A stretch of DNA of 64,000 nucleotides. Source: Gracilaria domingensis. Taxonomy: Eukaryota > Rhodophyta > Florideophyceae > Gracilariales > Gracilariaceae. The notes below the pieces were generated by a model that made no database searches, was not told the origin of the DNA, and saw nothing but the letters and a program-made list of their open reading frames with translations. Below are positions 19,897 to 32,232 of this stretch, piece by piece (position 1 is the first letter of the stretch; every line of letters begins with the position of its first letter). The stretch lies in assembly GCA_022539475.1 (NCBI GenBank), contig VCMS01000060.1, forward strand, positions 183,694 through 247,693, in the 5' to 3' direction. A program made the translations under genes and the position numbers.

Positions 19897-22288
19897 ACAT
19901 TAAGGGCTCCATCCTCTACATGTTTACCTTGTGGTGCCTTTTCTTGTGATCCTGTGCTACTTCCGAAATCGTTTATGTCCATTTCCTTGAACTCCATATC
20001 CCCTTCCTCGCATTCACCAACGAAACAATCGCTAATAAAACCCAATCTTCGGCTCACACTGTCAATAAAAAATTGTTCTTTCACAGTGAGGTAAAGTCTT
20101 CCGTTCGACGGCATTCGATATCCAAATGTAGCCTCTCTCATGTCATTGCCAAGAATCTTAGTCCAATCTTCCGTTGTCGTTCCAAAATTATGAAACTCGC
20201 TGGAATTGGTCCTCAAGACACGTTGCCTAACATCTCCCAGAACATTCTTTAAACACAGAGGTAGCAGTTGGGCAAACTTCTTTGTAAACAGTTTCTGTCT
20301 CTGGCCACCCCTTGACACATCCGTACTTAGAAGGCTCACCACCGTCAACACCCAAGCGTCCAAACGTGCGAGCAACAGTATTGTGCCATCTAAAAAGGTG
20401 CCCGTATCCTTGTCTTCCACATCATACCCCATAAACTCCTTCAGTACTTGTACCCCGACACGGTTTCGGAAGAACAAGTCTTGATCTTCCGTCGGCATAT
20501 CCTCGTCATTGTCCGCATTGGAGTACTTTAGACGAACAAATGGGGCTTTTCTTCACCATGAAGTGTTCGGTACACCATTTTCGTCAAGACGCAGTATGTT
20601 CTCCTGCGCTTCCTTCAACTGCATTGTGAGTTCGTCAGCATTCTCTTCTACCAGCTTTGTTCTTCTCCAAATCAGATCGTACCCCAGGAGCAGAAATAGT
20701 TTATCCCTCGTATTTCTCTTACGAACGCCCACGACGTCACTCATGGTCTGCCGCATTCTGTGACTAAGGCACATATCTGCACAAAGTTCCAGTATACACC
20801 TGTCGGTAAGAGATGCTTTTCTAATACCTTCCCAGCTCAACTCCTTCAACTCGCTTTCAACCATTTTCTGCAGCAAAGCATCTGGCCCCCCTCTACCGAC
20901 GGTGTGAACATGCCAAAGCTGCCCAAGAGCTCCACGGGGTTTTTAGGAACCATGAATGAACCACCTTCCTCCGGCTCAATAAGCCCTTCTCCACTCTCAG
21001 TTGCGTCTTCCACCTTCTCGGCACGGTTACCCCAATTTCGGGTGAGCGACTCACCTTCGAGCCATAGCTCACTTGTTTCTCTCCTTGCCCACGTCAACAT
21101 GTTGTGATACACTGCTCGAGCAACCCCTCGAAACTCGTCGCACACCTCAATTTTATGCTTCTTTCGACCTCTCTGCCCAGGTTCACCAGCACGTGTACTC
21201 CTATCTCCCTCCTGTTTCAGTGCCCCTCTTAGCCCTTCAATGACTAGATCTTTCTCTTCAAGCCTCTTTTTCAAAGCCGTACTCTGCTCTTGGGCGACCT
21301 TCACTAGAATTCCCCGAACCATCAAGTCCTCTTGTAGCGTCTTAACCTTTTCTTTCAAGCAATTCAGTTCATTTAGAAGATCACGTCTGTTCATAGAGGT
21401 TGATTTCACACCAGTGTGGATATCTTCCGGTATTTCCCTAGCCTCTTCGTCAACAGGCCCCGGTAATGCCGCAGGATTCGGTGTTATTTCGTTATCGGAA
21501 CTATCCTCATGTGCCATACCCTTAGAAACGAGAGGCTGCAGGCGTTCTGTGTCCACTCTTGGCACGGCTCCGAGCTCCAACTCCCGTGTCTGTCCTCCTC
21601 CATAGCATGGTTTATCAGATGAATTGGGCCTCGTACGAGCTGCAACGGCCCCCGTTCTGGAAAGAGGGGAAGGTCGAGGAGTAACTCGTCTATCAGTTGT
21701 CTCTCGATTTCTTATTGTCTTTCTCCCTTGTCCGGACCCATTGCGAGGCATGATACGATTCATAGCGGCCCCAGTTCTAGAAGACAGGGATGGACGTGAC
21801 GATCTTAATATACTGGAACTCTCACGACTTTTCGTCACTGTCCCTTGTTGTCCAGATCCACTGGGCGGCGTAACCCGCGCCCCAGTAGCTCCGGTCTTCG
21901 ATATCGGCCGGGGACATGAAGGTTTTGGTGTCATACGAACCTCTTTAGTTCCAGTTGTCATGCCCTCCTGTCCTGACCCGCTGAGCCGAGTTACCTCATC
22001 TTCTTGAGAAGCAGAGACAGATGCACGATTTGCATTATCGGCAGTTGACGGCACGACATCGTTCGCTGATCCACGAATTCTTGACGCAATCCAGGAAGAC
22101 GCTTCGCTTAGAGATGGGCGAGAGAGTACTGTAGAAGGACGCCCACTGACTCTCTCCTTCGTCGAGGACGACTTCCGTTTAGGAAGTGCGGTGCTTGTAG
22201 CCTGATTCGTATCATCCGATGCTCTTCTCTTCTTCTGTCCACTCTTGTTCCGCTGCGTACTATTTCGCTTTCTCGGCGTTATACCCAT
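19893..22288 (-). pseudogene. coiled-coil protein with SGSGQ repeats, one indel and one stop
   Basis: This reads as one gene of about 800 residues from MGITPRKRN (22288) to a stop at 19893. The first third has four imperfect repeats of roughly 37 residues carrying (S/N)GSGQ and SRTGA. Next comes a predicted coiled coil from NELNCLKEKVKTLQEDL to IEGLRGALKQEG, a KKHK basic patch, and a C-terminal domain I do not recognise. The frame breaks at a G6 run near 20,890, where one more G would restore it, and again at a single TGA (20553-20555), after which the same frame continues. The function is unknown. Compact packing against the transposase suggests a transposition partner. An older in-frame ATG at 22354 is possible. 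Confidence 0.55.
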
Positions 22289-22532
22289 GTTGTGGAGATA
22301 AACGGGGTAATGAAACGAAATTTTTGGGGGGGGAAGGGGTGAGGGGAGGTGCATGGTTCAGATATTCCGGGAGACTCCGCAGTTTCTGCTTTTTAGGAAT
22401 TTGAGGTGCCCAATGGGTCGCAAATATCGCCGTTACAGATGAAGAGCTCCAGTGTACATGTACAACAACGCGTATTGCAGGCAGCTGCAACATTCACAAG
22501 CATATTTACTTTCTATTCGGTACTGAACTCAT

Positions 22533-24311
22533 CTATTGCTCCAATGACAGAGCCCAGTCCCAGGCGTACTGCTCTCCGTAGTTGAAATACAACTCTTCGC
22601 CCCTCTCAATATCTCTTACTGCTCTACAACAAAGTAGAGCATAGTTAGAAAGGTCGGACTTAAACTGTATCACGGACTTCGCTTTCGCCACCTGCACATT
22701 GGCACTTCGAGTCCTGTTTGACCGGGGCTCCGATAAATCGGGATCCCCGGCATGATATCCGGCGTCGTTAATGTAGCCCCCGATACAAAAAGGCGCCGGG
22801 ACAATGTAGACTTCGCTCTCCTTTCTATCCTGAGCCTGTCCTGGTCTGTTCCTCAGGTGCAGAAACTCCGTACCAGTCACAGTGACCATCATAGAAAACA
22901 ACTTGTACCGCACTGGAGTTGCTATGAGACAGCCACTTCCATACGTTAAGTGTCTTTCCTTCCGGTTCGTCAGATCCGTGTATACCAAAGTTCCATAAAA
23001 ATGACAGATAGTTTCCCTAGCCAATATCTTATGTTCCGTGAACACCCCCATACCAGCACGGGGATGTCGAATCTTAGAAGATGCTACATGTAAGCGATAG
23101 CGATTGGCTTCAACAGTCAACAGCATATGCATATCCATTAGATTCAGAGCTCCTCCGTACTTCTCCTCCCAAAGATCTACAGTATGCTGTCCACACTTGT
23201 CGACAAACTCCCAGTCCTTCCAGTATCTTCCTAGGAACTGAGTAATATGTGCAGGCATCACTTGGTACTGGGGGTATCCAAATGAAGTCTCCCATTCAAG
23301 CCGACCTTGATCTCGATGTGGAACCCGTTCATAAGTCGTTGAAGCAGCATCCACCACCTCCTGTTCAACCAGGATGTCATTCTTCCCCCCGCGAATAACT
23401 TCGGCCATAAGAGTCGTTATATGGTGCTTCGCATGGCTGAAACATGGCCTATTCTTCTCGCACCCCAAGAACTTCCTATGCTTTGTCAGCGATAGGCACG
23501 CCATACACGTAGAAAAAGTTCCCGCGAACATGTCCATGACAAGATCACCCGGTCTTGTGAAGCGACATATCAACTCCTTCATCAACTCCCTCGACTTCTG
23601 CTCCGGTCTTATGTACTGCCCACCTGGTACTGAACTACCTGGCTCATGTACCTTCCATGTCAACCACTCCCCCGCTCTCGGTTTTGGCACCCGGTCAATT
23701 ACATTCCTGTTAGCCGGGAAAGTAGAAGGAATGAAATTGTTCTCCTCAAATGGAGTAAGACTGGCTTCCTCCGATGGTCGTAATCCACGCTTCACCCCAT
23801 GAACGGCGTACTCCGTTCCGGGCTGTATCCCAAACTTCCGTGGATTCCCTCCAACATTTCTTCGATCCCGGATGAACACCAGTGGATTCGCATCCACTTT
23901 AAACGAAGGCGTGAGTTCTGGTTAACCTTCGCTTTCAGCTTCATCTTTAGTACTCGCCGTTTCCAAAAGTATCCTGTGCCAAACATGAAACTGTGCCATG
24001 GCACAGAATATAATGAAGTGCCCACCTGACCGAAGCGCGGAACTTATTAAGTCAGCCGTACGGATCATGTCATCCTCACTGAAGACATCGTGAGCACTCT
24101 TCCGTTTGTTCCTCTTCCTTCGAGTGTTAAAGGGAGGGTCTGTTAGGACAAGCTGTGCCTCACCCCATAAAATCTCACTCTGATTCACAAACGTTTCGTG
24201 TGTGTGCCTCAGGTCCTTCATGTCACAGTTGTACGCTACGAAGCGTGACTTTCTCATCCCTTTCCACACCTTGTCCATATTCATTCGAAGGAGACTGGAT
24301 ATCCCCTTCAT
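22533..24311 (-). pseudogene. beta-class DNA amino-methyltransferase fused to a SET domain, one in-frame stop
   Basis: The methyltransferase half has VLTDPPFN (motif IV, about residue 58) and LRSGGHFIIFC (motif V/VI region). After one in-frame TAA (23922-23924) it continues in the same frame with RPEQKSRELMKELI (motif X) and LVMDMFAGTFST (motif I, about 258). The order IV before X-I is that of bacterial-type N4-cytosine/N6-adenine enzymes, which methylate an exocyclic amino group using S-adenosylmethionine. From about residue 417 a SET-like module follows: GMGVFTEHKI, HFYGTLVY, GGYINDAG, then CCRAVRDIERGEELYFNYG. SET proteins methylate lysine on histones or other proteins. The NHxC motif is not intact (INDAG). 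The true N-terminus lies upstream. The stop is the only lesion seen in this stretch. Confidence 0.75.
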
Positions 24312-25308
24312 GGCGGCTCAATACCAGTCTTTTGGATGTTGTAACCGGCAACCCGAGATTCATGCTCCGCAAGATTCACCGGCTTCTCGAAGTCGTCGCT
24401 ATCGGAGCTCACGAGGTTCATATACTCTCGACGAGGTGGGGGTGGGGCAGACTTGGTCGAAGAAGGTTCGGCATTACCGGAAGTTTTAGGGGTTTTCGTC
24501 CGTTCAATATCAGGTTTCGCGTGAATGCCGACATGGAACCCTGCCGCATGACGCATATCCTGTATCGGTTTCCATAGCCACTCCGAAAACTTCTGAAATC
24601 GAGCAGGCAACTCACCGGAGTCAGAACCAGATACAGTATCCATCCGTATCTCCGAAAACTCTATCCAGTTCCTCATCTGATCAGCCCGTAAGCTATAGAG
24701 GCTATCGTTGGTGCATATGGTTTCGAGGTCTGTCAAAAATTCCTTAGCCAGTATTGGGAGGTTTGTATCGCATTCATCACTCAAGGTCTCTACCGATCCA
24801 CTAGTACTGCTCTGTGGCACATCCTGTGTGTTGAATCGAGTTCTCTGGCTCAGCGGGGCATAACCAGACTCCCGTGTCTCTAGCGCCGTATACTTCAACG
24901 TCTGCATATTCATGTAAATGTATGGTTTCACCATGTGCTGAACGTTCGTGTATCCAAGATGAGCCGCAAAACAACTCCATGCCCATACGACCTCACTGAT
25001 AGCGAATCCCAGTCGATCACAGTTGTCTTGGAGAACGACGTAAAAGTGGGTATGTACACAGATGGTGCATGGTTCACTTTTCGTTTCTTTTTCGGTTGTT
25101 TCTTCTTCATCATTCGGATGTTGTCGTTCTCTCCCATTATGTGGCCGAGGTATGATAAGTATATAATGACCTCAAATGGGTTCACAGCTGTTGGTGGGAT
25201 GAACACTGTCGTCTTCAGAACCTGCTTTCTCCTGGTCATGAAATAACCAACCAGACATCGCACCGGTAGGTATATACCCATATCCATAGAGAGAAGGAAA
25301 AAAAACAA
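24308..25308 (-). pseudogene. N-terminal region of the methyltransferase-SET gene, frame-broken
   Basis: Two further minus-strand frames lead into the methyltransferase. The upper one (25308 to 24928) contains PTAVNPFEVIIYLSYLGHIM and a classical basic nuclear-localisation motif, PKKKRKV (25075-25095). It then shifts, near 24,930, to a frame beginning MVKPYIYMNMQTLKYTALE that ends at 24308, overlapping the start of the methyltransferase frame by four bases. The lower part is acidic and Ser-rich (SSDSDDFEKPVNLAEHE). No enzymatic motif is visible. I read it as a nuclear-targeting and linker region of the same protein; separate small genes are possible. The 5' end runs into unreliable sequence from 25,309. 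Confidence 0.45.
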
Positions 25309-25660
<352 letters not shown>

Positions 25661-25979
25661 GGGTCAAGAGCTTCTTGTTACAAGATATCGTGTGTTCCAC
25701 AGGTTTGTTATTCACAAACTCTTTCTCAGCTGGCACCCCCGCTGTGATCAAGTTTGAGGTTCTTGGAGTTAGTGCCTCCCAAACATCTTCCTTGCCTCCG
25801 GAATACTCCTATAGTTCTCGGCGCAGAACTTATTAATCCTCTAAAACCCACGTCCCGTGGCCGATCAGGGCCTCCATCGCTATTTGCCAAAGCATCAGCG
25901 AAGAACCAAGAAAGTCGCAATGGCATGGAACGGCCGGCGCGGAGCACTCATGTCGATAGGGATTCTTATTCCTCTCAGT

Positions 25980-26890
25980 CATGGGGGAATCCATCGCTTC
26001 AGCGCAACAACGGAAGCGAGCCTTTAAATGCGACTTACGCTGGCACTCCCACTTTCGGCAGTCCTCCCAGCGACTGCCAGTCTCGTCCGTGTCGTGTCCG
26101 CTCGTGCGATAGCGTTCGCGTGTCGGCCATGTCGCGATTCGGAGCTACTTTGCAAAAGGTCGCGTATTTGGTGCTAAAAGCGCGGATCAGTGGGTGTGAA
26201 GGTAGTTTTCTTAGTTATTGATATGTGCCACGGCGTGTGCCGAGAATCACTGCCGGAAGAGCCGAGAGGAGGCTGGGGGTCTCCCGGAGCGGTTGCCGAA
26301 TGTGCCAGAAACTGCCGCGCAGAGGGGGGGGTTTGGTCGTAGTTAGTAGGTATCATAACACGAACCGGACCCCGCCGCCCGCGGGCACCTCCGTTTGGGC
26401 GATTTTTTGAAAAAGTGGGAGTTTATGCCGCGGGCGGCGGGTCCGGTCGTTTATAGGGTAGGTACCCTAAACACGACCGACCCCCTCCGGCCCGGGCACG
26501 TTCTGGCCACATTCGGCGCCTTCCCGGGGACCTCCCAAAACACGCCGCCGCAGTGATTTCGTACACCCGCGCCGCGTACGTTGGGCGCTTTCTCACGGGT
26601 ATTTGCGAGTAGCTGTACATGGAAGTGAATGAGTGTACTCTATGACTTTTACTATGGGCCCCCCAAAGCATTTGAAGAGCATGATAGAGAGCGCGACCAT
26701 TGCTCGGGAGTCATCATTGCGCGAATCCACGACTCTAAGCGTACAATCAGCGTTGCACAGCCGGCCACGACAGGACACGGACGAGATGGGCAGTGCCGCT
26801 GAGAGAGCTGCCGAAAGCGGGGTTGCCCAGCGTAAGTCGCCATTTAAAGCTCGCATCCGCTTCTTGTATCGATCCCAGAAGGAGCGTATT
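25980..26890. repeat. about 900-bp imperfect inverted repeat between divergent genes
   Basis: The left arm (about 25,980-26,400) read backwards aligns with the right arm (about 26,410-26,890). Matching blocks include a GACACGGACGAGA stretch, CTGCCGAAAG, GTAAGTCGC then ATTTAAA, CACATTCGGC, and GCGGGCGGCGGG next to the centre near 26,405. Divergence is substantial. The genes on either side point outward, so the arms are probably two diverged copies of one promoter region. Alternatively they are the ends of two elements lying head to head. Confidence 0.65.
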
Positions 26891-26978
26891 GTTGATATCA
26901 ACTTTCACGGCAATAGCTGTTCAACATGAACAACTGCTGCTTCGAAAGCGTAGCAAACGTGACTCCTCGCACTCTGCG

Positions 26979-27211
26979 NNNNNNNNNNNNNNNNNNNNNN
27001 NNNNNNNNNNNNNNNNNNNNNNNNNNNNNNNNNNNNNNNNNNNNNNNNNNNNNNNNNNNNNNNNNNNNNNNNNNNNNNNNNNNNNNNNNNNNNNNNNNNN
27101 NNNNNNNNNNNNNNNNNNNNNNNNNNNNNNNNNNNNNNNNNNNNNNNNNNNNNNNNNNNNNNNNNNNNNNNNNNNNNNNNNNNNNNNNNNNNNNNNNNNN
27201 NNNNNNNNNNN
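26979..27211. other. assembly gap (233 N)
   Basis: Unknown bases. The start of the ParB-dioxygenase gene probably lies in or just before the gap: an ATG at 26928 (MNNCCFESVANVTPR) enters it. Confidence 0.95.
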
Positions 27212-30200
27212 GGATGTAAGGAAAGGTTGATGTCGGTGGAGCGTTGTTGCATGGAATTGGAAGTGTTCTACGCCGCGAGTTGCACGGGAAGCAATTGGAC
27301 CCAGGTCTTGTGGTGGTTCATAATATTCTCATCAGTCGAAGCGGTCAGACGTTCTACCCTTACCGGGCGGAGGGCCTAGATCTTCCACAATATATCCAGG
27401 ATCTCCGGACGGCCGCTCCTTGGGATGAGAAAATGATGGAACCGGTGGCAGCCAGCATTCCGGCGTCGAAGCGAGGAACGGTGAGCGCTATGAGTGAGGT
27501 GATGACGCCGACAAGCCGCACGGAGCCAATTCGAAGTTCATCAACACCGAGAGGTAGCGCATCAGTAGCACCTCCGCGGGCAGGTCCGTCGTCTATTACG
27601 AAGCGGTCTATGGAGACGAGAGCATCCCCAGCTACGAAGCGGACAGGTCAAACAAAGTCTACCTCCGCTACGAAGCCCACTGCGTCGAAAAGGGCTTCTC
27701 CTGCGATGAATCAGACCGTCGACACAAGGGGAACTTCTGCGTCGAAACAGACGGTTCAGCAGGGGACGGCTGTGCAAGAGGAGGAAGATGAGATCATGAA
27801 AGGTCCCTTCCAGACGCGGATGCGCAATCCGCGCAAGGAGCTGGTCCATCTGTACCCCAAACTGCACCAGAAACTGCGGAGCAGCAGGACGATGACGTTG
27901 TGCTTCTGTCCGCAAGAATGGCACGTTCAAGTGTTTCTGGCGAGCGGTCTGGAACACAAGGGACACCTACTCGGAGCAAGACGTACAGACGAATTCGTCA
28001 GAAGGTACCAAAGGTGAACCTCAATCAGTATCGGATGGTTGTTGTTACTGTTGACATCACTCTGGTGGACACTCCGCCCAATTTACTCCGTGGAGTAAGT
28101 AAACGCCACGTTGAAGCCCTTGTGAAGAGTATGGAGGAGCGGGGGATATTGCAGTCGATGGGTTCTCCAGTGGTGGCCTTACAAGATGCTACTACGGGAG
28201 AGAGGGATACTGACAAGGGACGCCTAACGAAGAAGTGCTTCATTGTAGATGGTTTGCATCGTCTGAAAGCTATACAATATTTGGCAGGGACTGGTGCACC
28301 GAAGTGGAAGCGATTAGCCAAGTTTTGGCGTTGCAATCTGCTGATACGAAGAGATGGGAGGCCCATTGGGATGAAGGAATTGTTATGTGTTGCTTCGTAC
28401 CTCAATGAGTCGACGAGTACCATGCGAAGGATGATGTTTGCAGACAAGATACACTCTATAGTTAGTGTGGTCGCCATTCTAATTGAAGATGTTGAGGGGG
28501 TGACGCCGGCAGACGTGGATCCTGCAGAAGTGACAGAAGTGTTGAAGGAGAGCCAACTGATTGGGACTGTGCAAGAGCGTCAGTACCTGAGATATGCCAA
28601 TGTCGCCCTGCAACTCATGTCTCGTGAGGGAATGCTGGCCCATTTCGAGGATATATGTGAGACTGTGAGTGACATAGGTCTCACACATCTGTCCCATACT
28701 CCGCTATATGTTTTGGATGCCGAGGAGTTTTCCTTCATTCTTGATTGTCTTCAGATGTTTCTATTGAAGGGCAAGTCGACGAAGACAAAGCAATGGAAAA
28801 GCTTTGAGGAGGTTCGAGGTTTCTTTTATGATAGAGCAGTGTCTCTGTTCCGCGCGGCTAGAGCAGTGAGGAATGAACTGAACGAGGAAGAGTCCATGGA
28901 AGTGTTCCTGAAACGCGAAGTCAGTCTTTCTACTCCATCGAATGAAGATGACGTTGAAGACCCAGACAACGACGCAGCTGTGTATCAGTTCCTTTTGGGA
29001 CAAGTTGTGAACTTCAACACTTTGCCGCGTGTTCGGAGCAGGACGAACTCAATTAGAACTGCCACGACTTCCGTTCAGAATCGATTGCGGACGATGCTCA
29101 AGGTAATTCCGCCCCCTGCACCAGTGAAGCAGTCCGTGACAAAGAGGAGGACTCCCGCTGCTGCTGCTGCAACATCTGACAGTGAAGAAGGGGAGCCGCG
29201 AAGAAGTGCACGAGAACGGGCGCAGGTGAGTTATAGGGAAATCGAACACGGCCGAAATCGAGGTGCCATAGAAGTTCTGGATAGCTCTGAAGAAGAACAG
29301 CGGGCTCCGCCGAGGAAGAAACGGAGAAAGACTTTCACACAACAGATGAGATCTACTCTGAACAGCATGACACCGGATGACCTGATGTCTCAACTAAATG
29401 AACATGTGCTGAGAGGAAGGTCGATGAAGGTTCAGTTCGTGGCATTGGGAGAGGGAGCGAATGCAGAGAACGCAGGCAGTTCTGCATTTGTGGATGACGA
29501 AGAGCTTCTTTCTGTGACAGTTCCACGGGTTGTCACCGTCGAGAAAGATGCTGCGCCAGACGATCAGCAAGAGACAGGTGGGGGGTCATTTGATGACGAG
29601 TTACCTACAGCTCTTCCGGAATCTGAGGAGCACGGACTTGTTCGAGGTGACCCATATGATGGCCCACTGAACCCATCATGGTGCGGGTATGCCAGGCTGA
29701 GACCGCAGGAATGGCAAGGGAAGAACGTAATTGAGCACAAGGACCCCTGGCTCAGAGTCATTCACTTGCCGAAGGGACATAGGTCGGAGCTGCTAAGTGT
29801 CTCGAATCTTAGAGATGTACACCATCTTGTCTTTTGGCACGCTGGAAGGGCTGAACATCGCCTACGGGCGGAGACATTTGGTATGCAGTATCCTCGTACT
29901 CGACCGACAGGTATGGATGATGAAGAGGTGCTGTGGGTTGCTGCGAAGGAGCATGACGAATTTGGGCAAATGTTCTTCGCCCGAATGCAAGCTGAGCTAA
30001 GGCAGAATGGATATTGCGTGCTTGATGGCTTTGCGACGGATAATGGTGTCCCTAAATGGGAGGAGTTGGAAGAAGTTCGGGAGTTCGGAGATGTGTCGGG
30101 GAAGTTGGTGGACTTCTTCGAGAATGAGTATGGAGCGATGCCGGATATACGGAAAGGAGAGGAACAGAAGTCGTTTGTTCAAATAATCAACGATGATAAA

Positions 30201-31019
30201 GGATGGAAGGACGGTAGCGATGGACCATTTGAGGGGAGAGTGATGTCGACACGTTGGGGTACGGTGGAGAAGCCGGAGGATAATGAGGAGCTCAGGTGGG
30301 TTGTAAGGTCGCGTGCTTTACTTGATGTTCGAATGGGTACAATTGCTGCGGCTTTGGGACTATGGGACAATGAAAGGGAAGCTGTGAAGATGTACACTCC
30401 GAAAACTGGTGGTCGATTTCTGGGGACGAGGAGAAAGTGCAAGCGCCAGACGCTGCACACCGACTTCAGTGGTCTGGTTACGAAGGAAACAATGAATACT
30501 GGCAACCCCGGATACTTTGTAATGGCCTCTGGGAAAGAGGGCTTTCCTCTCTGGGTGAGCGCTGGAAGCCATCAACTGGTGGGGATGGACAACCAACAGT
30601 TGCGAGTGATGTCGGAGGTGTATCCAGCGAAGAAGATAATCATCCCACCGTACTCTGTATTCGTGGGCCGTGGTGATGTGACACATGCTGGAGCAAGTGG
30701 GAAGGACAAGGTGGATAGGCCCGAGTCTATGGATTTGCTGGTTAGATACCACATGTACATGGTACCAGAGGGCTACGCACTACCTGATGCTGTTCATCGG
30801 GTGCGGGATTTCCGACCCACGTTTGTCAATGGTGACGAGGAGGAGGAGGCGGAGGATGAACTGTTGTCCGATAAGGATGTTGGGGCGGTTGACATGGACG
30901 AAGACCAAGTGGTCGTGGAGATTGGTGTGGAAGCGGACGCCGGTAGAACCGAAGTGCTCGAGAGTAGTAGTGATGACGATTTGCCAATAATGAGGCTGCG
31001 AGCGCCTCGAAGTGGATGA
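27212..31019 (+). CDS. ParB-like domain fused to a 2-oxoglutarate/Fe(II) dioxygenase (putative DNA-modification enzyme)
   Basis: A Ser/Thr/Ala-rich N-terminal frame (open from the gap to 28017) shifts near 27,790 into a frame that stays open to 31,019, over 1000 residues. Counted from 27900, residues about 45-130 form a ParB-like module (KRHVEALVKSMEERG, FIVDGLHRLKAIQYL), a DNA-associated fold. A long low-complexity basic/acidic centre follows (PRKKRRK). The C-terminal third has LRQNGYCVLDGF, LHTDFSG (HxD iron ligands, about 851), FPLWVSAGSH, DVTHAG (distal His, about 926) and LLVRYHMYM (2-oxoglutarate Arg, about 947). This is a double-stranded beta-helix oxygenase. TET/JBP-type relatives oxidise methylated bases; the substrate here is inferred from context. 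The frame break affects only the disordered N-terminus. Confidence 0.7.
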
Positions 31020-31319
31020 GAATGAGATGATTAGTAAATTATGTGTGTCTTGCGAGTATTAAGAGTAGTATACTATTACAAGGCTATACATATGAACATA
31101 GAAAAGGTGCGGCAGGCTGGTAATTGAACAAATGTCATACGTCTTTGGTCCAGTTGCGTCTAATTGCAACATGCCAAATGCTCGGTATCGTTAACATCAT
31201 TGGTGGCACCATTCAATTCGCAATTGAACATGTAGCGTCCTAACACTTCTGAAACTGCACTTAAGGTTGCTTTTAAGAGAAGTATATGCAGTTCCTGTCT
31301 ATGCGGTACTTGTGGCAGT
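31020..31319. other. intergenic, no gene
   Basis: A 300-bp AT-rich spacer between the dioxygenase gene and the first HAD gene. It should contain the right end of the mobile element if that element stops here, but I find no inverted copy of the 15-16 kb hairpins. Confidence 0.4.
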
Positions 31320-32180
31320 ATGGTGACTGTATCAGGAAAAATGGCAGAGGAACAGAGAGACTTGGCGGAAATTTCACCAAATACCTTGTCTAAGTTCATA
31401 TATGCCAATGGTTACGGTATATTAAGTTCCGTTGATGGAACGTTGAGAAGAGAAGGAGAGTCAATTCCAGAAGAAGTTGTGAAGTGTATGAAGTTCATTG
31501 ACGAACGTGTTGGTTTCGGACTTATCACAGGGGGTGATGTGGGCGACGTGGAGGGGAAAATGGAAGGACTCGGAGACTATAAGTTTGGTGTCTCGGCGAA
31601 TCATGGAGCTTTCATGCGTTTCTCTGACGAGAGGGAAATTAAGGGTGCATTCAATGATCACACCCTTGACCACACTGTTGACGGACTACTGTTCCTGGCA
31701 AGGGATTTGAATAGGAGGCATGGTATTGTGAATGATGATGACAAGGGGTTCGTGGAGACCAGAAGTGATAGTGGCCTTCCCAATTTCGTGTACAACAAAC
31801 TGTGGCAGTGGAAAGAAGAAGTGGATTCTGCTATTGGGGACCTGTTGCAGAAGATGGATGCGTTTGTTATCTATCCCGGCGATAAAAGTTGCGAAATTGT
31901 GGACAAGCGATACACAAAAGGAAGCGGAGGAGAAAATCTTGTGGATAATGAACCGAGATTTATTGATACGGATGACGTCGTGACGTTCGGAAGTGCTTTG
32001 AGCGACGGGCCTTTGCATGAGGTAGGCGTGTACGGCGTTCACGTCAAAGAAGATTGTATCCCGCGTGGAGTACACAACCTGTTCGAAAGCGTGGAGGATG
32101 TACATTCGACAATTATGTTGGTGGCTCTGTTGTACGGCTACGAGGAAAAGCAGCACGATAAAAACCACCATGAATCATAG
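31320..32180 (+). CDS. HAD-superfamily phosphatase paralogue lacking the nucleophile
   Basis: A 286-residue protein aligning along its length with the minus-strand gene at 32,233-33,204. The HAD motif I, normally DxDGT, reads SSVDGTL: the nucleophilic first Asp is Ser (codon 31428-31430) while the second Asp remains. Motif II reads ITGGD where the partner has ATGRD. Motif IV reads FGSALSDGP against FGNASNDGP. The middle LPNF.YN.L..WK.EV block is well kept. HAD-IIB enzymes hydrolyse sugar phosphates through an aspartyl-phosphate, so this copy should be inactive as a phosphatase. The open frame of 287 codons suggests it is still made, perhaps as a regulatory pseudoenzyme. It converges on its paralogue, 52 bp apart. 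Confidence 0.75.
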   Translation: MVTVSGKMAEEQRDLAEISPNTLSKFIYANGYGILSSVDGTLRREGESIPEEVVKCMKFIDERVGFGLITGGDVGDVEGKMEGLGDYKFGVSANHGAFMRFSDEREIKGAFNDHTLDHTVDGLLFLARDLNRRHGIVNDDDKGFVETRSDSGLPNFVYNKLWQWKEEVDSAIGDLLQKMDAFVIYPGDKSCEIVDKRYTKGSGGENLVDNEPRFIDTDDVVTFGSALSDGPLHEVGVYGVHVKEDCIPRGVHNLFESVEDVHSTIMLVALLYGYEEKQHDKNHHES

Positions 32181-32232
32181 AAGGGTATTGAGATATATAC
32201 GACACTTTTATTACTGAGATCTCATATCATAG

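Noticed and set aside
26905-27252. Frames crossing the N run
   Set aside because: They are open only because N cannot encode a stop.
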